From Pseudomonadota bacterium (GTDB taxonomy: Bacteria; Pseudomonadota; Alphaproteobacteria; Rhizobiales; Hyphomicrobiaceae), in the NCBI GenBank assembly GCA_023430315.1, contig JAEZAW010000165.1, forward strand, positions 1-7,890: a stretch of 7,890 nucleotides of DNA. Reading direction: 5' to 3'. Below the pieces are notes generated by a model that was not told the DNA's origin, made no database searches, and saw only the letters and a list, made by a program, of their open reading frames with translations. The translations under genes were made by a program, and so were the position numbers. Below, one piece after another: positions 5,054 through 7,890 of the stretch. Numbering within the stretch: the first letter of the stretch is position 1; each line of letters begins with the position of its first letter.

Positions 5054-6267
5054 CTCTTGGCGAGCGCGCTGGTATAGAGGCGGCCGGGCTCGCCTGGTGC
5101 CGCCTCGAGAACGGCATTGCCCTCCCGGCGCACTTCGAGCACCGCCAGCTCACGCTCGACGAGGCCCCCGGCCGACAGGCGAAACCGACCGTCGACGCCA
5201 CTGAAGCCGCTCGCCCGCGTAAGATTGGCCACACCGTATCGGCTGCCGCGTGCGGTGCCCGTAAAGGCGGCAGCAACTCCGACGGCGTCGTAGGCGAGGC
5301 TCGCGATGCGTGGCGGCGGCGACCCGTAAGTCTTGGCAAAACGCTCCGAGAACGATCGCCATCCTCGCGGATCGGGGGCTGCGAACCACCCGCCGGCAAA
5401 GCTCTTCTCGCGCGAGATGCCCGGCGTATCCCAGCCGCCCGTGCCGAGCAGGCGCACCTGCTTGGTATCGATCCCAAGATAGGGAATGTAGGGCGCGACC
5501 ATGGGCAGGATGTCTTCGCCACCCGGCAGGAACATCGCATCAACCGGCGCCTCGGGTGGCGCGCTCTTTATGGCCTCGTGCACCCGTCGCGCGGGTTCGA
5601 GGACGGCGTTGGTATTCAAGGCATAGCGCTGCAGGGTAACGACCGTGACGCCCGATCGCGCCGCGGCCGCCTGCAGGCTCTGCTCGAGCTGGTCACCGAG
5701 AGCATCCTTCGGCAGCAGCGCGACGAGGCGCGAGCGGCCCTGGCGAGCGGCGTAATCGATGATGCGAGACACTTCCTGATCGTGCAGGAAGCTCAGCAGA
5801 TAGACGCCGTTGCCGGCAACCGAGCGGTCATTCGAGAAGCTGATGATGGGCACGCCTGCCTTGCGTGCAGCAGGCGCGGCTGCGGCCGTCGCCCGTGAGA
5901 ACAGCGGACCGAGGATGATCTCGGCGCCACCTGAGAGAACCTCGCCGACGGCGGCTCGCGCGCCCTCCTCGGTACCGCGGTCGTCTTTGACCACGAGCTG
6001 CAAGTCGGGCTGGTTCAGGTCGAAAAGGGCGAGCTCGGCGGCCTGCCGGAGGAATTTTGCAATCGCGCCGGTCTGTGCATCAGTGCCGGTCGGCAGGATG
6101 AGGCCGACTTTCACCGGATCTTGCGCCGACCCAGTCGCACCCGCGCTCGCCAGCGACCCCGTTGCCGATGACCCCGAGCACCCCACCAGGAACTTCGGCA
6201 GCGCCAGCGACGTCGCTGCAATGGCAGCGGCGCGAAGCACGGCACGGCGAGGTGGGCGATAGGTCAT
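5050..6267 (-). CDS. LpoA-like periplasmic lipoprotein, penicillin-binding protein activator family
   Basis: A 405-residue lipoprotein with a type-I periplasmic-binding fold, similar to the C-terminal half of LpoA/YraM. In gammaproteobacteria LpoA activates the peptidoglycan synthase PBP1A; in alphaproteobacteria this role is inferred, not shown. The signal peptide is at 1-29, with lipobox LVGC and Cys30 as the lipidated residue. Arg7-Arg8 in RRAVLRAAA resembles a twin-arginine motif, so Tat export is possible. A low-complexity Ser/Gly/Ala linker (31-48) leads to the fold, which starts at about 50 (VKVGLILPTG) and contains a VVKDDRGTEEGA segment, GAEIILGPLFS, an AGVPIISFSND core and a second lobe with RLLGTGGWD. 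It lacks the TPR-like N-terminal domain of E. coli LpoA. It is divergent from rsmI, and the rsmI/LpoA/YraN neighbourhood supports the call. A substrate-binding protein for amino-acid ABC transport is the alternative, but no transporter genes are nearby. Confidence 0.85.
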   Translation of the reverse strand: MTYRPPRRAVLRAAAIAATSLALPKFLVGCSGSSATGSLASAGATGSAQDPVKVGLILPTGTDAQTGAIAKFLRQAAELALFDLNQPDLQLVVKDDRGTEEGARAAVGEVLSGGAEIILGPLFSRATAAAAPAARKAGVPIISFSNDRSVAGNGVYLLSFLHDQEVSRIIDYAARQGRSRLVALLPKDALGDQLEQSLQAAAARSGVTVVTLQRYALNTNAVLEPARRVHEAIKSAPPEAPVDAMFLPGGEDILPMVAPYIPYLGIDTKQVRLLGTGGWDTPGISREKSFAGGWFAAPDPRGWRSFSERFAKTYGSPPPRIASLAYDAVGVAAAFTGTARGSRYGVANLTRASGFSGVDGRFRLSAGGLVERELAVLEVRREGNAVLEAAPGEPGRLYTSALAKS

Positions 6268-6293
6268 CCGTTTCCCAAAATTAACGTATCGGC

Positions 6294-6308
6294 CGCACAG
6301 GTTGTGCG
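6294..6308. promoter_or_regulatory. perfect inverted repeat in the divergent intergenic region
   Basis: CGCACA (6294-6299) and TGTGCG (6303-6308) form a perfect 15-bp dyad with a 3-base centre. It lies 27 bp upstream of the LpoA-like start codon and about 165 bp upstream of the rsmI start. Its position between divergent genes suits a shared operator, or an RNA hairpin in the LpoA-gene leader. No known regulator motif was recognised. Confidence 0.35.
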
Positions 6309-6389
6309 ACCGTAGAAGCCGTTAATGAGTCGATACCCCCTTGCCGGTTCCCATAACAGGGCATATGCGCCACACTCGACCCGAAACGC

Positions 6390-6411
6390 CCCGGAAACAA
6401 GGTTTTCCGGG
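6390..6411 (+). promoter_or_regulatory. stem-loop in the rsmI leader
   Basis: CCCGGAAA (6390-6397) pairs perfectly with TTTCCGGG (6404-6411) around a 6-base loop, 60 bases before the rsmI ATG. There is no T-run, so it is not a standard terminator. A possible rsmI promoter (TTGCCG at 6341-6346, TATGCG at 6364-6369, 17-base spacer) would place this hairpin at the start of the transcript. It could be an mRNA-stabilising or attenuating structure. Confidence 0.35.
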
Positions 6412-6471
6412 CCGCTGATCCACGAACTGTCGTCAAAGGCGGCTTCTGCAACTCATGCTCAGGCGGCGGAC

Positions 6472-7422
6472 ATGTCCAAAATGAGCGCGTCCGATCGCCG
6501 GGGCGGGGGGCAGGAAACTCCGGATGTGAGCGCTTTGTTGTCTCGCATCGGGGCGGCTCTCGGCGAGCAGGCCGCGCGCGAGATGGCGACGCCGCTTGCG
6601 GGCGGCCTCTACGTCGTCGCGACTCCGATCGGCAATCTCGGCGACATGACCATCCGGGCCGTGACCACGCTCGCGCGCGCCGATGCCATCCTCTGCGAGG
6701 ACACCCGCGTCAGCCGTACGCTGCTCGCTCGCTATGCCATCGAGCGCCCGCTGCGCGCCTTCCACGAGCACAACGAGGATGCCGAGCTGGCTCGCGTCCT
6801 TGCTGAGCTGGCAGAGGGCCGCGCCATCGCACTTATCTCGGATGCCGGTACGCCGCTCCTCTCCGATCCCGGCTACAAGCTCGTGCGGGCTGCCATCGCT
6901 GCCGGTCATCCGGTCACGGCGCTCCCTGGTGCCTCGGCGATCCTGACGGGTCTCACACTTTCGGGTTTGCCGACGGATGGCTTCTTCTTCGGCGGCTTTC
7001 TTCCGAACAAGCAGGCTGCACGCCGGACGCGGCTCGAAGAATTGTCCGACATCCCCGGCAGCCTCATTCTCTTCGAGTCGCCGGCGCGCATTGCCGACAC
7101 GCTCGCCGACATCGCCGAAACCATGGGAGACCGCGAGGTCGTGGTTGCACGCGAGCTGACCAAGCGCTTCGAGGAAGTGCGGCGCGGATTAGCTCCGGTT
7201 CTGGCGGCAGAACTAGCCGCCACTCCGGTCAAGGGCGAGATCGTGCTCGTCATCGGTCCGGCACCGCCGCGCGAAGTCAGCGATGCCGATATCGAGACGG
7301 CACTGCGCTCGGCCCTTGCCACATCGAGCCTGCGCGATGCCGTGCGCCTCGTCACCGACGATCTCGGCGCGCCGCGCTCGCGCGTCTACCAGATCGGCCT
7401 CCGCCTCAAGGACGAGGCATGA
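6472..7422 (+). CDS. rsmI: 16S rRNA (cytidine1402-2'-O)-methyltransferase
   Basis: An S-adenosylmethionine-dependent enzyme that methylates the 2'-OH of C1402 in the ribosomal decoding centre. The predicted length is 316 residues, against 286 in E. coli; the excess is an N-terminal stretch of about 45 residues. Family motifs are all present: ATPIGNLGD at about 50-58, CEDTR, SDAGTPLLSDPG at 123-134, PGASA at 152-156, FESP at 201-204, RELTK and KGEIVLVIG at 254-262. ATG 6472 is chosen for the AGGCGG-type site just upstream (6461-6466). ATG 6481 and ATG 6583 are possible alternatives, the latter very close to the conserved core. The frame stays open upstream to ATG 6325, but that stretch carries a hairpin and unremarkable codons, so it is read as leader. 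The stop overlaps the yraN start by 4 bp, which implies translational coupling. Confidence 0.95.
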   Translation: MSKMSASDRRGGGQETPDVSALLSRIGAALGEQAAREMATPLAGGLYVVATPIGNLGDMTIRAVTTLARADAILCEDTRVSRTLLARYAIERPLRAFHEHNEDAELARVLAELAEGRAIALISDAGTPLLSDPGYKLVRAAIAAGHPVTALPGASAILTGLTLSGLPTDGFFFGGFLPNKQAARRTRLEELSDIPGSLILFESPARIADTLADIAETMGDREVVVARELTKRFEEVRRGLAPVLAAELAATPVKGEIVLVIGPAPPREVSDADIETALRSALATSSLRDAVRLVTDDLGAPRSRVYQIGLRLKDEA

Positions 7423-7805
7423 GCCCACCCGGCGCCAGCGATCGCCTCGTCGAGCGGCGCCGGCGTCTCGGACGCGGTCGCTGGGCGGAATGGATCGCAT
7501 CCGCGCTTCTACTCGCGAAGGGCTATCGCATCATCGCTCGTCGCCACGTCACGCCCTACGGTGAGGTCGACATCATCGCCGCCCGCCGCGATCGTATTGC
7601 CTTCATCGAGGTCAAGCGCCGCACGACGATCGCCGATGCCGAAGCCGCCCTCACGCCCGCCCAGGGCGCGCGCATTGCCCGCGCCGCCGACTATTGGCTC
7701 TCGCGCCATCCCGACTATCTCGAGCGCGAGGTCGGGCTAGACGCCGTGCTGGTCACGGCCAGCGGCTGGCCACGGCACACACCGAATGCGCTCGATCGGA
7801 TGTAA
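7419..7805 (+). CDS. yraN: YraN family protein (UPF0102), endonuclease-like fold
   Basis: A 128-residue cytoplasmic protein of a widespread family with a restriction-endonuclease-like fold. Its role is unproven, but a nuclease role in DNA processing is often proposed. The core signature is complete: AEWIAS near 23-28 (Glu24), GEVDIIA at 48-54 (Glu49, Asp51) and FIEVKRR at 62-68 (Glu64, Lys66), i.e. the E...E-x-D...E-x-K layout of Mg-dependent nucleases. The typical ALTPAQGARIARAADYWLSRHP helix follows, although the family usually has KQ or RR where this has AQG. The ATGA overlap with rsmI (7419-7422) sets the start and implies coupled translation. The length is normal. The family call is sure; the activity is unknown. 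Confidence 0.92.
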   Translation: MSPPGASDRLVERRRRLGRGRWAEWIASALLLAKGYRIIARRHVTPYGEVDIIAARRDRIAFIEVKRRTTIADAEAALTPAQGARIARAADYWLSRHPDYLEREVGLDAVLVTASGWPRHTPNALDRM

Positions 7806-7810
7806 CGGCT

Positions 7811-7825
7811 CGCGCCTTCGGCGCG
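7811..7825 (+). terminator. GC hairpin after yraN
   Basis: CGCGCC (7811-7816) pairs perfectly with GGCGCG (7820-7825) around a TTC loop, 5 bases past the yraN stop. No T-run follows, so it is at best a weak or Rho-aided terminator or an mRNA-end-protecting structure. Confidence 0.35.
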
Positions 7826-7846
7826 CCCGGGGGTTTGCCCCCGGGC
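7825..7846 (+). terminator. second, longer GC hairpin after yraN
   Basis: GCCCGGGGG (7825-7833) pairs perfectly with CCCCCGGGC (7838-7846) around a TTTG loop, giving a 9-bp all-GC stem that shares base 7825 with the hairpin before it. It has no T-run, but would be a strong RNA structure. It could also be what broke the assembly here. Confidence 0.4.
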
Positions 7847-7850
7847 CCCC

Positions 7851-7890
7851 AGGGGGGGGGGGGGGGGGGGGGCGCGCGCCCCCCCGCCGC
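7851..7890. other. low-complexity contig end: 21-G run and palindrome
   Basis: A run of 21 G (7852-7872) is followed by CGCGCG and 7 C. Bases 7866-7885 form a perfect 20-bp palindrome (seven G, CGCGCG, seven C). This is most likely a sequencing or assembly artefact next to a strong hairpin, not genomic sequence, and should not be interpreted biologically. Confidence 0.7.

Noticed and set aside
5026..5898. 290-codon plus-strand open frame inside the LpoA-like gene
   Set aside because: It is antisense to a well-formed lipoprotein with signal peptide and binding fold, so it is a shadow.
6325..6471. Longer rsmI start at ATG 6325
   Set aside because: It would add 49 residues with no family similarity and would place the CCCGGAAA/TTTCCGGG hairpin inside the coding sequence; ATG 6472 has a better upstream site.
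1..7890. Mobile element, CRISPR, defence or other novel multi-gene system
   Set aside because: No transposase, integrase, terminal repeats, spaced repeat array or defence-type domains were seen; gene content is core alphaproteobacterial apart from the two small ORFs.

Overview
This is a GC-rich (roughly 60-65% by eye) chromosomal stretch from an alphaproteobacterium, most likely of the order Hyphomicrobiales. The evidence is the style of SdhB, the rsmI/LpoA-like/yraN cluster and the GalU type; genus cannot be fixed from the window. Most of it is core metabolism and cell-envelope housekeeping. There is no CRISPR array, rRNA, tRNA or recognisable mobile element. The window starts inside galU and appears to end at a ragged contig end.

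Layout. Positions 1-702 (+) hold the last 233 codons of galU (UTP-glucose-1-phosphate uridylyltransferase). Eight bases later comes a two-domain rhodanese sulfurtransferase (711-1547, +). A 98-bp gap leads to a 601-residue SLC13/DASS-type permease with two RCK_C (TrkA_C) domains in its central cytoplasmic loop (1646-3451, +). Next, 3452-4112 carries two small single-span membrane protein ORFs (3627-3803 and 3894-4112, +). sdhB (succinate dehydrogenase iron-sulfur subunit, 4123-4902, -) converges on them. Upstream of sdhB on the same strand is an LpoA-like periplasmic lipoprotein of the penicillin-binding-protein-activator family (5050-6267, -). It is divergent from rsmI (16S rRNA C1402 2'-O-methyltransferase, 6472-7422, +), which overlaps yraN (UPF0102, 7419-7805, +) by 4 bp. 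The last 85 bases hold two GC hairpins, a 21-G run and a perfect palindrome.

How the genes relate. rsmI, the LpoA-like gene and yraN form a neighbourhood also known from E. coli (yraL-yraM-yraN). galU supplies UDP-glucose for envelope polysaccharides, and SdhB belongs to the TCA cycle and respiratory complex II. sdhB is not next to sdhC, sdhD or sdhA here, so it appears to be transcribed separately from them.

The least explained part is 3510-3900. Each small membrane ORF follows an mRNA segment that can fold so that its Shine-Dalgarno sequence is paired: a long interrupted stem at 3574-3622 for the first, and a 6-bp GC stem at 3870-3885, just after another hairpin, for the second. A set of CTGAC repeats with 11-bp spacing lies just upstream. 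This suggests a translationally gated small-membrane-protein cassette and is the best candidate here for something undescribed. It rests on base-pairing read by eye and on ORFs of unknown function.
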